A stretch of DNA of 64,000 nt from Saprospiraceae bacterium (GCA_019638455.1 JAHBTU010000002.1:964501-1028500), one strand, 5' to 3'; counted from the stretch's first letter, positions 15,593 through 24,627 are shown. Translations and numbers: made by a program. Notes: generated by a model from the letters alone, not told the origin.

Positions 15593-16522
15593 ATGAAATC
15601 CTCTGAAAAAACGATTGAAGTAGAACAAAATGGCGACGGCACCACCAGTCACTCCGCCGTGTCGAACACCCCTTCTGGGCCCGCGCCCTCACCCCGCTCT
15701 CTCTCGCTCGATGAGCTTGAAGCCGACGTGATGCTCTCAGAAGCGGACTTGGAAGAGATGGATGCCGATTTGGAAGCCAACCAAGACGAATTCTTGCCGG
15801 ATGCCTATTTTGGCACCTACCCCGACGCGCAACCACGCAGCCTGACCGAGGTCATCATCGGTACAGACGACCGCGTTCGCATCAACCCGACCACATCTTT
15901 TCCCTGGCGTGCGATATGCGCCTTGCGCATCACGGCTGCCAATGGCAATCGTTACATCGGCACAGGGTGGCTCATCAGCCCGCGCACGGTCATCACGGCT
16001 GGACACTGCGTGTTCATGCACGCCGCCGGTGGTTGGGTGCGCTCCATCGAAGTCATACCGGGACTTAATGGCGCACTCAGACCTTATGGCAGCGGTGTCT
16101 CCACCAATTTCCGCTCAGTCAGTGGCTGGGTCAGCAGTCCCAATCCGAATTTCGACTACGGTGCCATCATCTTGCCGCCCAGCTACAAACCGGGACTTGC
16201 CACGGGTCTTTACAAGACTGCTGTCTTGAATGATGCCCAACTGCTGGGCATGACCCTCAACCTATCCGGCTATCCGGGCGACAAAGGGGGCAGCCAGCAG
16301 TGGTTCCACTACAAGAGGCCCAAATCCGTCAACAGCCGAAGAATCGTGTACGACATTGACACGATGGGAGGTCAAAGCGGCTCGCCCGTTTGGTACAAGT
16401 CGGGGGTTGACCGTTTTGCGGTCGGCATCCACACCAACGGACACGCATCGGGCAATTCTGCCACGCGCATCGTGCCCGCTGTGCGTACCAATTTGAACAG
16501 CTGGGCATCCTTGGGTCTATGA
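15593..16522 (+). CDS. V8-like (trypsin-fold) serine endopeptidase
   Basis: A 309-residue protein. Residues 1-85 are acidic and Ser/Pro-rich (LEEMDADLEANQDEFLPDAY), resembling a pro-region. From about 86 it is a chymotrypsin-fold protease of the glutamyl-endopeptidase kind, with catalytic His138 (VITAGHC), Asp188 (NFDYGAII) and Ser262 (GGQSGSPVW). No signal peptide is obvious from this start; a 38-codon longer reading begins in sequence that looks non-coding though hydrophobic (VALPFVLARVFLQFF), so the start is uncertain. Its stop overlaps the next gene's start by 4 bp (ATGA), implying translational coupling. Confidence 0.87.
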   Translation: MKSSEKTIEVEQNGDGTTSHSAVSNTPSGPAPSPRSLSLDELEADVMLSEADLEEMDADLEANQDEFLPDAYFGTYPDAQPRSLTEVIIGTDDRVRINPTTSFPWRAICALRITAANGNRYIGTGWLISPRTVITAGHCVFMHAAGGWVRSIEVIPGLNGALRPYGSGVSTNFRSVSGWVSSPNPNFDYGAIILPPSYKPGLATGLYKTAVLNDAQLLGMTLNLSGYPGDKGGSQQWFHYKRPKSVNSRRIVYDIDTMGGQSGSPVWYKSGVDRFAVGIHTNGHASGNSATRIVPAVRTNLNSWASLGL

Positions 16523-16869
16523 GTCGTCCGCATTTGCTGCAACGGGGGTTTGTACTATTGGTGCTAACCCCCGTTTTATCCTTTTACTGTGCCCAAGTGG
16601 AACCAACAAAGTCATTCAAAAAAATGGTCAAAATCGAAGGCATTGTTTTGCAAGACAACCTACCCCTCAGCGACGCGGTGGTCACTGTCGTGGAAGGCTC
16701 TCAACCGTTCCACGACATAGCTTCTTTGACTGACAGCAGTGGCGCTTTCACCTTAGAGTTGCTGCCCGGCACCTATCTCATCCGTGCTTATCACGACGAC
16801 CGGGAAACAGAAACAACCATTGAAGTGCGTCCCAATCAATCGGAGGTGTCTGTCCGACTCAGGTTTTGA
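16519..16869 (+). CDS. Exported CarboxypepD-regulatory-like (transthyretin-fold) protein
   Basis: A 116-residue protein with an N-terminal hydrophobic segment (LLQRGFVLLVLTPVLSFYC) and then one beta-sandwich of the carboxypeptidase-regulatory-like kind: IEGIVLQDNLPLSDAVVTV, TDSSGAFTLELLPGTYLIRAY and a final VRLRF strand. Such domains are usually surface or periplasmic adaptors. A Cys follows the hydrophobic segment, so it may be a lipoprotein, though the lipobox is poor. It is translationally coupled to the V8-like protease, so the two may act together. Confidence 0.78.
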   Translation: MSRPHLLQRGFVLLVLTPVLSFYCAQVEPTKSFKKMVKIEGIVLQDNLPLSDAVVTVVEGSQPFHDIASLTDSSGAFTLELLPGTYLIRAYHDDRETETTIEVRPNQSEVSVRLRF

Positions 16870-16894
16870 CGGGTGTGTTGTATAGCGTTGGTGC

Positions 16895-16902
16895 TACCTT
16901 TG
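16895..16902 (+). promoter_or_regulatory. -7 box (TACCTTTG) 4 nt before the MBL-fold gene
   Basis: Exact TAnnTTTG match. Only four C separate it from the ATG, so the transcript is predicted to be leaderless. Confidence 0.5.
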
Positions 16903-16906
16903 CCCC

Positions 16907-17809
16907 ATGAAAGTTCACACACTTGATTTGGGATTTCTGAATATCGAAAATGCCATCGCTTCCTACGTCGTTGAAGGAAGCGGTGGCTTGGTTTTGGTAG
17001 AGACCGGCCCCGCTTCCACGCTGGCGCACTTGGAAACAGCCTTGCGAAACAACCACTGGCAACTGGCCGATTTTCAGCACGTTTTTCTCTCTCACATCCA
17101 TTTCGACCATGCAGGGGCTGCGTGGGCTTTTGCCCAAAAAGGCGCCACCATCCACGTTCACCCTAAGGGGCTGCCGCATTTGATGGCGCCGGAGAAACTT
17201 TACAACTCTGCCCGGATGATATATGGGGAACAAATGGATGCTTTGTGGGGACCAATGCATCCCATTGAGGCATCGCAGTTGTCCGCTCCATCGCATGGCG
17301 ACACCGTTCAAGCCGCCGGACTGACGTTCACGGCATGGCATACGCCCGGCCATGCGGTCCACCACATTGCGTGGCAAGTGGGCAAGGGGGCCGAGTCGAG
17401 CCTGTTCACCGGAGATGTGGCCGGAGTGAAAATAGGCAATGGCCCGGTAGTCCCGCCCTGCCCACCACCCGACATCCAAGTGGAAGACTGGTTGGCTTCC
17501 ATTCGTTTGATGCGCGAGCTGCCTGCCGAAACACTTTATCTGACACATTTTGGCAAAATCACCGAAAAGACAACCCACCTGAACGCGCTCGAAAACCGTC
17601 TTTTGGCTTGGGCCGAATGGATGAAGCCCTATGCCGAACAACAGACTGCGGCTGAACAAATCGTGCCGCTATTTGAAAAATATGTGGCGGACGAGCTCAC
17701 CGCGCTTGGTGTGGACGAACGTGGTTTGCGTCGCTACGAGGCCGCCAATCCAGCCTTCATGTCAGTGGCTGGCCTGCTGCGCTATTGGAAAAAAAAGTTT
17801 GAGCGTTGA
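16907..17809 (+). CDS. MBL-fold metallo-hydrolase
   Basis: A 300-residue cytoplasmic protein of the metallo-beta-lactamase fold. The metal motif HIHFDHAG is at residues 63-70, with further ligands in HTPGHAVHH and FTGDVAG and a C-terminal His in YLTHFGK. The last 70 residues are helical (LENRLLAWAEWMKPYAEQQ). The overall form resembles bacterial thiol-ester or general MBL hydrolases whose substrates are unknown. The rfaE1 gene follows 27 bp later on the same strand and may share the transcript. Confidence 0.88.
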   Translation: MKVHTLDLGFLNIENAIASYVVEGSGGLVLVETGPASTLAHLETALRNNHWQLADFQHVFLSHIHFDHAGAAWAFAQKGATIHVHPKGLPHLMAPEKLYNSARMIYGEQMDALWGPMHPIEASQLSAPSHGDTVQAAGLTFTAWHTPGHAVHHIAWQVGKGAESSLFTGDVAGVKIGNGPVVPPCPPPDIQVEDWLASIRLMRELPAETLYLTHFGKITEKTTHLNALENRLLAWAEWMKPYAEQQTAAEQIVPLFEKYVADELTALGVDERGLRRYEAANPAFMSVAGLLRYWKKKFER

Positions 17810-17836
17810 CACTGATTTAGCCACCTACAATCCCCT

Positions 17837-18811
17837 ATGGATATTCTACAAAAACTTGAAGGACAGGAAGTCTTGATTTTGGGCGACGTGATGCTCGACC
17901 GCTATCTCACTGGCTCCGTGAGCCGCATCTCGCCCGAGGCACCCGTGCCTGTCGTGTTGCACCACGCCACGGATGACCGTTTGGGTGGTGCCGCGAACGT
18001 GGCGCTCAATGTGCGAGCATTGGGTGCCACTCCCATCTTGTGCAGCGTGGTTGGGCGCGACGAGGATGGCGAGCGCCTCAGGCGCATACTCCCGGAATAC
18101 GACATCACGGCAGAAGGCATCGTGGCATCGCCCATGCGACGCACGACGGTCAAAACCCGCGTGTTGGGCAACAATCAACAGATGCTCCGCATTGACAGCG
18201 AGGACGCTCACGACCTGAATGAAGAGGAGACAAATTGCTTTTTGCAAAAAGTATCGCAGTTGCTGAAAGAGCGCCCTATTCGCATCGTCATTTTTCAAGA
18301 CTACAACAAGGGAGTATTGACCCCATCCGTGATTCAGTGGATGATGACCGCAGCAAAAGAAAGCAGGATTTTGACCGCTGTGGACCCCAAGAAAGCCAAC
18401 TTTTTTGCCTATAAGGGTGTGGATTTGTTTAAGCCCAACTTGAAAGAAGTGAGGGATAGCACGCCATTTTCGGTGCAGCCAGAGTTGCCATCGCTTCAGC
18501 GAGCTTCGGATTTTTTGCGCGAAAAATTGCGAAATCGTTTTACGATGATTACGCTATCGGAAAAAGGCTTATTTTTGGACGGCGGAAATGGGGGGGCGAT
18601 TTACCCGACGGAGCCACGCAACGTGGCAGATGTGAGCGGGGCGGGCGATACGGTGATAAGTGTGGCAGCATTGGGATTGGCGGCAGGATTGGATTTGAAG
18701 ACCATTGCAGTCTTATCCAATCTCGCAGGGGGGCAAGTGTGCGAATTTCCGGGAGTGGTACCTGTGCGGCGCGACATTCTGGCCAACGAGCTCAAATATT
18801 TTTTCACATAA
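17837..18811 (+). CDS. rfaE1: D-glycero-beta-D-manno-heptose-7-phosphate kinase (RfaE domain I)
   Basis: A 324-residue PfkB-family kinase that phosphorylates heptose-7-phosphate at C1 for ADP-heptose synthesis, the precursor of LPS inner core. Features: N-terminal LILGDVMLDRYLTGSVSRIS and EAPVPVV, GGAANVALNVRALG, and the C-terminal ATP/anion-hole motif DVSGAGDTV at 265-273 with Asp271 (GAGD) as catalytic base. It ends after the kinase domain, so it is the stand-alone kinase rather than the bifunctional HldE; the nucleotidyltransferase partner is not in the window. The start at MDILQKLEGQEVLILGD fits the family. Confidence 0.9.
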   Translation: MDILQKLEGQEVLILGDVMLDRYLTGSVSRISPEAPVPVVLHHATDDRLGGAANVALNVRALGATPILCSVVGRDEDGERLRRILPEYDITAEGIVASPMRRTTVKTRVLGNNQQMLRIDSEDAHDLNEEETNCFLQKVSQLLKERPIRIVIFQDYNKGVLTPSVIQWMMTAAKESRILTAVDPKKANFFAYKGVDLFKPNLKEVRDSTPFSVQPELPSLQRASDFLREKLRNRFTMITLSEKGLFLDGGNGGAIYPTEPRNVADVSGAGDTVISVAALGLAAGLDLKTIAVLSNLAGGQVCEFPGVVPVRRDILANELKYFFT

Positions 18812-18825
18812 ACAATCCGCGCACC

Positions 18826-19866
18826 ATGAAGGCTTTCTTTGCCTTACTTTCACTTCTTTTGGCAGCAGCCACGCTCCAAGCACAGTATTCGGCAGTCCCT
18901 GACACTCTCGTCAAAGAGCGTTTTGAAACCGACCCCACCCCTTTTATGCTTCCCTTCCCCTCTGGCGACGACCAAGACTGGGTAAATTATGACGGCGACA
19001 TGATGGAAGGCAATTGCGTCGTGGACGATATAACCCCGCCTGCTTGGTATTGGGAAAGCGACTTGGGAGCAGAAAACGCGGAAGAGGCTACCAACTCCGC
19101 ATTCACCAGCTGTTCTTGGCTCGACACCACGGGGATAAGAACCGACAATTGGCTCATCGTGAAACCCATCTTCATACCCGACGACTCTTATTGGCTGTGT
19201 TGGCGCTCGCTCACCTTTGAAGGGCCACGCTTTGTGGATGGGTACAAGGTTTTGGTTTCAAAAACCTCCAACGAGCCTACCGCCAACGTATTTACCGACA
19301 CGCTGTTCAAGGCGGCAGAAACCATCGATGCTCCCACGTTTTTCACGCTCGACGTGAGCAAGTTCAAGTATTCGGAGGGCTACATCCACGCCAACGGCTA
19401 CACGGACACCAACTACTACTTTATCGCCTACGACGATGCGGGATTCCCCTACTACCGGGGCAAGATGGAGCCACACTCAGTCTCGCTTCACCAGTACGCC
19501 AACGAAACGATTTACATCGCCTTTCTGCACGATTCCTACGACGACCATTTGTTGCAGGTGGACGACATTATCGTGACCAACTCGCCTCCGCCATCCTCCA
19601 CCCACTTAATAGGCAATATCCTGTATTTCAACGTCTTGCCAAACCCTGTGCAAGACAAGGCGTATTTTTCATGGAAAATGAAAACGCCCCAAGAAGGCCG
19701 TTTGCTCGTGGCTGACAGCGCCGGGAGAATCGTGTCGCAGCAAGCATTTGGTAGCCGCGCAGAAGGTCAAATTTTTGTGGAAACACAACGGTGGGCTTCA
19801 GGTATTTACTATTGCACGCTGGAGACGGCAGCAGGCCGGGCCACCACAAAGTTGGTCAAGATGTGA
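18826..19866 (+). CDS. Secreted protein with type IX secretion sorting domain
   Basis: A 346-residue protein with signal peptide MKAFFALLSLLLAAATLQAQ. The central part (ERFETDPTPFMLPF, DNWLIVKPIFIPDDSYWLCW, QVDDIIV) has the look of the choice-of-anchor-J / cleaved-adhesin beta-sandwich. The last 80 residues, from YFNVLPNPVQDKAYFSWK to TTKLVKM, form the Por-type C-terminal sorting domain. It should therefore be delivered to the surface by the type IX system. The role is unknown. The start was set at the signal-peptide Met, 14 nt after the rfaE1 stop; an in-frame extension would overlap rfaE1. Confidence 0.87.
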   Translation: MKAFFALLSLLLAAATLQAQYSAVPDTLVKERFETDPTPFMLPFPSGDDQDWVNYDGDMMEGNCVVDDITPPAWYWESDLGAENAEEATNSAFTSCSWLDTTGIRTDNWLIVKPIFIPDDSYWLCWRSLTFEGPRFVDGYKVLVSKTSNEPTANVFTDTLFKAAETIDAPTFFTLDVSKFKYSEGYIHANGYTDTNYYFIAYDDAGFPYYRGKMEPHSVSLHQYANETIYIAFLHDSYDDHLLQVDDIIVTNSPPPSSTHLIGNILYFNVLPNPVQDKAYFSWKMKTPQEGRLLVADSAGRIVSQQAFGSRAEGQIFVETQRWASGIYYCTLETAAGRATTKLVKM

Positions 19867-20024
19867 TATTGCGCCCGTTCGGCAGAAAGACACGAGGCGC
19901 ATCGCGTTTTCGTGTCCTTCTGCTGAACACTCAAGTTTGCCGAAATCTTCGTTCAGTGTGTGTTATTTAAAAAATTTGTTTCTTTGCCCCATCTTTTTAC
20001 TGTAAACACGTCCTTTGACATCCC

Positions 20025-20960
20025 ATGTTAAGTCGCCGCAGCGTTCGAATCAAAGTGATGCAATTGTTGTATATGCTCAATCGCGACGAGCAGCTCGCTT
20101 TTCCTGATTTGGTGAAGGAGTACAACGATGGCATCTGGAAGACTTATGAGCTTTACATCCTCCATCTTTATTTGCTTCTCAAAATAGCGCAATACGCCGA
20201 AAAAGACGCTGCCAATCGCGCCGCCAAACATCTTCCCTCCGATGAGGACAAGGCGTTCACCCCGCGACTTTACAGCAACCCATGCACCCAAAGCCTTGCC
20301 AACCACAAGGAGTTCCTCAACATCGTCGCCAAATACAAGCTCAACCAAGACATTGACAACGACCACGTCCGCGTCATGTACAATGCCTTCGCAGACACTC
20401 CCGAATATAAAGCCTACCTCGCGCTGACGGAGCCTACCAATGAGGAACACGCGAAAATCCTGCTCGAACTGTATCGAGTTCTTCTCGCCAACGACCTTTT
20501 CATCGAGATTTCGGAAGACCACTACAACAATTGGCCTGATGACGAGTCGCTCGTCGTGGGTGCTATCAAAAAGACCCTCAAGGCAATGCCCGTGAGTGGC
20601 GAGTTTTACAAAGAATTTGAACCCGCGGACGAGACCGTGCGAGAGTTCGGCGAGCAATTGCTCCGCAAAACCTGCCAAGAAGACCTCGCTCTCTTCGAGC
20701 AGATAGAACCGACGCTCAAAAACTGGGATGCTGACCGAGTAGCCGTGCTCGACATGATTATGCTCAAAATGGCACTGTGTGAGCTGCTGCATTTTCCCAC
20801 CATTCCCACTAAAGTCACGCTCAACGAATTTGTCGAAATTTCAAAAATATACTCCACCGACAAAAGCAAGGACTTCATCAACGGCATTCTCGACCGGCTG
20901 ATGAAAAAGCTCCTGAAAGAAGAAAAAATCGTGAAAGAAGGCCGCGGATTGATAGAGTAG
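20025..20960 (+). CDS. nusB: Transcription antitermination factor NusB, long Bacteroidota form
   Basis: 311 residues, about twice the length of E. coli NusB, as in other Bacteroidota. The N-terminal MLSRRSVRIKVMQLLYMLNR is the family start. The canonical RNA/NusE-binding C-terminal half ends with VAVLDMIMLKMALCELLHF and KVTLNEFVEISKIYSTDKS, then KDFINGILDRLMKKL. The middle 150 residues are an extra helical insertion. NusB binds boxA RNA with S10 in rRNA antitermination. It is monocistronic here, convergent with the TolC-like gene. Confidence 0.93.
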   Translation: MLSRRSVRIKVMQLLYMLNRDEQLAFPDLVKEYNDGIWKTYELYILHLYLLLKIAQYAEKDAANRAAKHLPSDEDKAFTPRLYSNPCTQSLANHKEFLNIVAKYKLNQDIDNDHVRVMYNAFADTPEYKAYLALTEPTNEEHAKILLELYRVLLANDLFIEISEDHYNNWPDDESLVVGAIKKTLKAMPVSGEFYKEFEPADETVREFGEQLLRKTCQEDLALFEQIEPTLKNWDADRVAVLDMIMLKMALCELLHFPTIPTKVTLNEFVEISKIYSTDKSKDFINGILDRLMKKLLKEEKIVKEGRGLIE

Positions 20961-21015
20961 CACTCGTGTTCCGAGCTGACCGGCAGTATTCGTTGGAATT
21001 GTTCCTGTGACAGAA

Positions 21016-21061
21016 TTGACAAGATTGACAGGTTTAAAAACAATCCTGTCAATCCTGTCAA
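21016..21061. repeat. GACAGGATT-type hairpin repeat between convergent genes, copy 1
   Basis: Arms TTGACAAGATTGACAGG and CCTGTCAATCCTGTCAA form a 17-bp stem with one mismatch and a 12-nt loop. It lies between nusB and the convergent TolC-like gene, where it may terminate transcription in both directions. A second copy of the same motif is at 45188-45260. Confidence 0.7.
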
Positions 21062-21124
21062 AAAAAGAGACTCGCAGTCGGGTTCGGAACATGAGCCGAG
21101 CCCTCCATTTTCTTGGGGGGGGCA

Positions 21125-22561
21125 TCAATTGAGCGTGATAGGCTTGCCCTCGTAGAAGTCCAAGATTTTAAGTTTGAACAAATAGTCGAAGCGGGCCACC
21201 GTCAGGTCATTCTCTGCAATGTCGAGGTTGTTGCGAGCGGTGGTGAGGTCGAGGGTGTTCACAGCGCCAAGTTGGTGGCGTTTTTCGGTATTCTCATAAG
21301 CAATTTTGGTAGCATCAAAAGTTTTCTGCGCGGCATCCAGCTGTTTGCGGGCTGCGCGAGCGTTGGCAATCGCCGTTTGGATGTCGTTTTTGAGTTGCTG
21401 ACGAGTTTGATTTTGTTGCAATTGGGCATTCAGCACATTGAGGCGGGCACGCTCCACGCTAAGCCGTGTGCGACCGTTTTGATAAATGGGGATGCTGATG
21501 TTTAGGCCCACTCCCTGACCAAAGTTCTGGTCCATCTGCTTTAAATAAGGAATCTTATCGTATTCAAACCTGCTGACAAACTGCTGGATAAAAGCATCTT
21601 CATTGTTGATTCGCACAGGAATGGGCGGGGAAAGCTCCTGACCGAGGAACGTGCCGTTTTGAAAATCAAGAAAACGGGTAGAGTAGTTGCTGGTCAGGTT
21701 GGCAAAGAGCGATACCGAAGGCCAATAGGCTGATTTGGCGACATAAACCCCTTCTTCCGCGCTTTTGATGCGGAAATCGGCGGCACGCACGTTGGGCTGT
21801 GTGCCCAATGCCACATTGTAGATAGGAGTCAAGGTCAGCGCTTCGGGCGCGGCATCTGCCGGCACTGATATCGTGGGTCGCTCGATGCGGAGGTCGAAGT
21901 CAGGTTCCAGTTGGAGCAGTTGTTTGAGGCTGAGGTAGGCCAATTCGACGCTGTTTTGTGCCTGCACCGCTGCTTGTTCGCCTTGAGCGATTTGAGCAAG
22001 GATATTGAAGCGGTCAGCGGCTGGGAGATTGCCAGCGTCAATCAGTTTTTGGGTGGCATTGAGTTGTTCGGTGCTGGTGGCCACTCGCTTTTGGGCATTT
22101 TTCAGCTGTTCCTCAAAAAGCAGGATGTTCAGATAGGCTTGCGCGATTTGCAGCGCGAGCGTGTTGGTGGTTTGTTCTGCATCGGCTCGTGACGCTTGCG
22201 CGTCCCACGATGCCTGCCGCGTGGAGTGGTGAATGAAGCCACCGTTGAACAAGCCCACGCCAGCATTCAGACTGACGCTGTTGAAGCCTGTGGCAACGGT
22301 GCTGAACTGGTTAGTGGTGGGGTCAATGGTGCGGCCAAACTGTTCGCCCGCATTGAAACTGGCGCTCACGTTGGGCAAGCGAGCGGCCTTGGCTTGGCGC
22401 TCGGAAAGCAAGGCCGTTTTCACGTTGGCTTCCGCTTGTTTCACGCTAAGGTTATTCTCCTGCGCATAGAGAATGCAACGTTCGAGCGACCAAACTTCTT
22501 GAGCGCGAACGCCCGCCGCAAAGAAGAGGGCGGCAAAAAGGGGCATTAGAAAGTGCTTCAT
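21125..22561 (-). CDS. TolC-family outer-membrane efflux channel
   Basis: A 478-residue protein with signal peptide MKHFLMPLFAALFFAAGVRAQ. The body has the two-repeat helical hairpin pattern of TolC/OprM proteins: SLERCILYAQENNLSVKQAE, ARLPNVSASFN, the long ALQIAQAYLNILLFEEQLKN helix, and the second repeat IKSAEEGVYVAKSAYWPSVSLF. It forms the outer-membrane and periplasmic tunnel of tripartite export. No membrane-fusion protein or inner-membrane pump is beside it, so its partner is elsewhere. The start was moved 22 codons in to the signal-peptide Met. Confidence 0.92.
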   Translation of the reverse strand: MKHFLMPLFAALFFAAGVRAQEVWSLERCILYAQENNLSVKQAEANVKTALLSERQAKAARLPNVSASFNAGEQFGRTIDPTTNQFSTVATGFNSVSLNAGVGLFNGGFIHHSTRQASWDAQASRADAEQTTNTLALQIAQAYLNILLFEEQLKNAQKRVATSTEQLNATQKLIDAGNLPAADRFNILAQIAQGEQAAVQAQNSVELAYLSLKQLLQLEPDFDLRIERPTISVPADAAPEALTLTPIYNVALGTQPNVRAADFRIKSAEEGVYVAKSAYWPSVSLFANLTSNYSTRFLDFQNGTFLGQELSPPIPVRINNEDAFIQQFVSRFEYDKIPYLKQMDQNFGQGVGLNISIPIYQNGRTRLSVERARLNVLNAQLQQNQTRQQLKNDIQTAIANARAARKQLDAAQKTFDATKIAYENTEKRHQLGAVNTLDLTTARNNLDIAENDLTVARFDYLFKLKILDFYEGKPITLN

Positions 22562-22834
22562 AGTGTAACAAAGTGATTGTACCTGTTTTTCAGCCGTTTT
22601 TATCCGAATGCAAGAGTACGCAGACACTTGGGAGACGTGCGAGAAATTTCTATAAATGAATGTTTTGGGCGGATAAAATGGAAAAATTTGCGTGTCCTTG
22701 CAACGGATGCCTTACAAACTTGCCTGTGTGGGCAAGCGCCTTTTCTCAAATTTTAGTCAACTTTGCCACCGCAATATCAGTTGTAGCGAAAAGACTGAGA
22801 ACTGCGCCCTCGCATCAATTAATACCACTTATTC

Positions 22835-23905
22835 ATGAAACGAAGCAAGATAGCTGGCATCGGCCACTACGTCCCCGAACGCATCGTGACCAACGATGAA
22901 TTGACCCGTGTGATGGACACCACCGACGAGTGGATTCAGGAACGAACGGGCATCCAAGAACGCCGCTACGGCCAAAAACACCAAGAGACCACCTCTTCCA
23001 TGGGGGCTGCCGCCACGCGCATCGCTTGCGAGCGTGCCGGCATAGAGCCAGCCGACATTGATTTCATTATTTTCGCCACGCTTAGCCCCGACTATTACTT
23101 CCCGGGCTGCGGTGTTTTGCTCCAGCGCGAATTGGGCATCACACACAAGGAAGTGGGCGCACTTGACGTGCGCAACCAATGCAGCGGCTTCGTGTATGCG
23201 CTCAGCATTGCCGACCAGTTCGTGAAGACAGGTATGTATAAAAACGTGCTGGTGGTTGGCTCCGAAATGCACTCGATGGGACTTGATTTTAGCACACGCG
23301 GACGCAACGTGACGGTCATCTTCGGCGACGGAGCGGGAGCAGCCATCGTGCAGCCCACCGACGCTCCCGAACGAGGCATCCTCACCACCAAACTACATTC
23401 CGATGGTACCCACGCCGAAAAACTTGCCTTCATCAATCCCGGCTCTCACGGCGGATATCATTTCAAAAAAATGGGCGAGGAAATAGATTTTGGCTACCCG
23501 CCTGCCGACACTTACGGCGAGATTTTCCTGACCCCCAAGATGATGCAGGAAGGGATGTACTATCCCAACATGGAGGGCCAATTTGTTTTTAAAATGGCCG
23601 TGCAGAAATTTCCCGAAGTGATTCACGAGGCGCTGAATGAGGTGGGGCTGAAACCATCCGATATCAATATGCTCATTCCGCATCAAGCCAATTTGCGCAT
23701 CAGTCAATTCGTGCAAAAGATATTGGGGCTACGCGACGACCAAGTCTGGAACAACATCCAAAAGTTTGGGAACACCACCGCTGCCTCGGTGCCGATTGCC
23801 TTGTGCGAGGCCTATGAGGCCGGAAAAGTGAAAGAAGGCGACTTGGTTTGTCTGGCGGCGTTTGGCAGCGGGTTCACTTGGGCAAGTGCGTTGATTCGTT
23901 GGTAA
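22835..23905 (+). CDS. fabH: 3-oxoacyl-ACP synthase III (KAS III)
   Basis: A 356-residue condensing enzyme that initiates fatty-acid synthesis from an acyl-CoA and malonyl-ACP. The triad is visible: Cys116 (RNQCSGFVYAL), His283 (IPHQANLRI) and Asn313 (FGNTTAASVP). The N-terminal IAGIGHYVPERIVTNDEL and DEWIQERTGI are typical. It is slightly longer than E. coli FabH because of an insertion around residues 185-215, as in the KAS III-like paralogues of Bacteroidota, so it may be a FabH-like enzyme of another pathway. No fab neighbours. Confidence 0.88.
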   Translation: MKRSKIAGIGHYVPERIVTNDELTRVMDTTDEWIQERTGIQERRYGQKHQETTSSMGAAATRIACERAGIEPADIDFIIFATLSPDYYFPGCGVLLQRELGITHKEVGALDVRNQCSGFVYALSIADQFVKTGMYKNVLVVGSEMHSMGLDFSTRGRNVTVIFGDGAGAAIVQPTDAPERGILTTKLHSDGTHAEKLAFINPGSHGGYHFKKMGEEIDFGYPPADTYGEIFLTPKMMQEGMYYPNMEGQFVFKMAVQKFPEVIHEALNEVGLKPSDINMLIPHQANLRISQFVQKILGLRDDQVWNNIQKFGNTTAASVPIALCEAYEAGKVKEGDLVCLAAFGSGFTWASALIRW

Positions 23906-24566
23906 GCAACCCTCTTCGGCGCTGCGCGACGATGCTTGTCACCGCTTTTTTACAGCGCCAACTATGCAGCGATTCGCCCACGAGCAAGGTTGCTACTGCC
24001 ACGCACAGCAACATATTGTGCGCGATTTGCGCCGAGCGAAGCCATGCGTCGAAGAATGGCTCTATCACGAAAATCTCGAAGGCGACAAGCAGCGCTGCCA
24101 GCAATGAAAATGCGATGAAGGCAGCCCGCGTTTTCATCAGCCAACCGGGTTTTTGACGGAGCAGGCATTTCTCCAAAAAACGGCGCGGCATCGGGTCATC
24201 AGGGGCAATTTTTACCAGCTCGCGCAGCACATGAATGGCTTTCGGGTATTCCTCCAACCGGAATAGCGAAATGGCTTTCCGAAAGAGCACGCATTCGTAC
24301 ACGTCCTCGCCCCCCCAAGACTCCACATTTTGCATGATGATGATTTCGAGCAAATGGTCGCTCATCACCAGATGCTTGCCGTGTTGTCCCGTTTCAAAAA
24401 GCGCGTTTGCATACACGAGCGTACACTCCAGATATTCGTCGAAATCCAATGCGCGAATGCCGTCCTCATACTGCTCATAAAAACGCACGATGCCGTGGAA
24501 GTCAGCAGATTCCAACGACTTGAAGTTGCGATATAGGCGCAGGCGATTGGCAGGCAGAAAATTCAT
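23874..24566 (-). CDS. Membrane protein with TPR-like N-terminus, unknown
   Basis: 230 residues, starting MNFLPANRLRLYRNFKSLES. Residues 20-140 are helical and tetratricopeptide-like (ALDFDEYLECTLVYANALFETGQ, LFRLEEYPKAIHVLRELVKIAPDDP). Two hydrophobic segments follow near the C-terminus (AAFIAFSLLAALLVAFEIFV and AHNMLLCVAVATLLVG). I do not recognise a family. The 3' end overlaps the convergent fabH by 32 bp. An in-frame extension of 38 codons upstream covers a strong inverted repeat and is not counted. Confidence 0.7.
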   Translation of the reverse strand: MNFLPANRLRLYRNFKSLESADFHGIVRFYEQYEDGIRALDFDEYLECTLVYANALFETGQHGKHLVMSDHLLEIIIMQNVESWGGEDVYECVLFRKAISLFRLEEYPKAIHVLRELVKIAPDDPMPRRFLEKCLLRQKPGWLMKTRAAFIAFSLLAALLVAFEIFVIEPFFDAWLRSAQIAHNMLLCVAVATLLVGESLHSWRCKKAVTSIVAQRRRGLLTNESTHLPK

Positions 24567-24627
24567 GATTTGAATATGGGTGACTGCTGCTTGTGGAACA
24601 GCTGGCAAGCAAAGAAGTTTTTTGGAC

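Noticed and set aside
18739..18825. 29-codon extension of the secreted protein overlapping rfaE1
   Set aside because: The residues come from rfaE1 read in another frame; the signal peptide begins at the Met at 18826.
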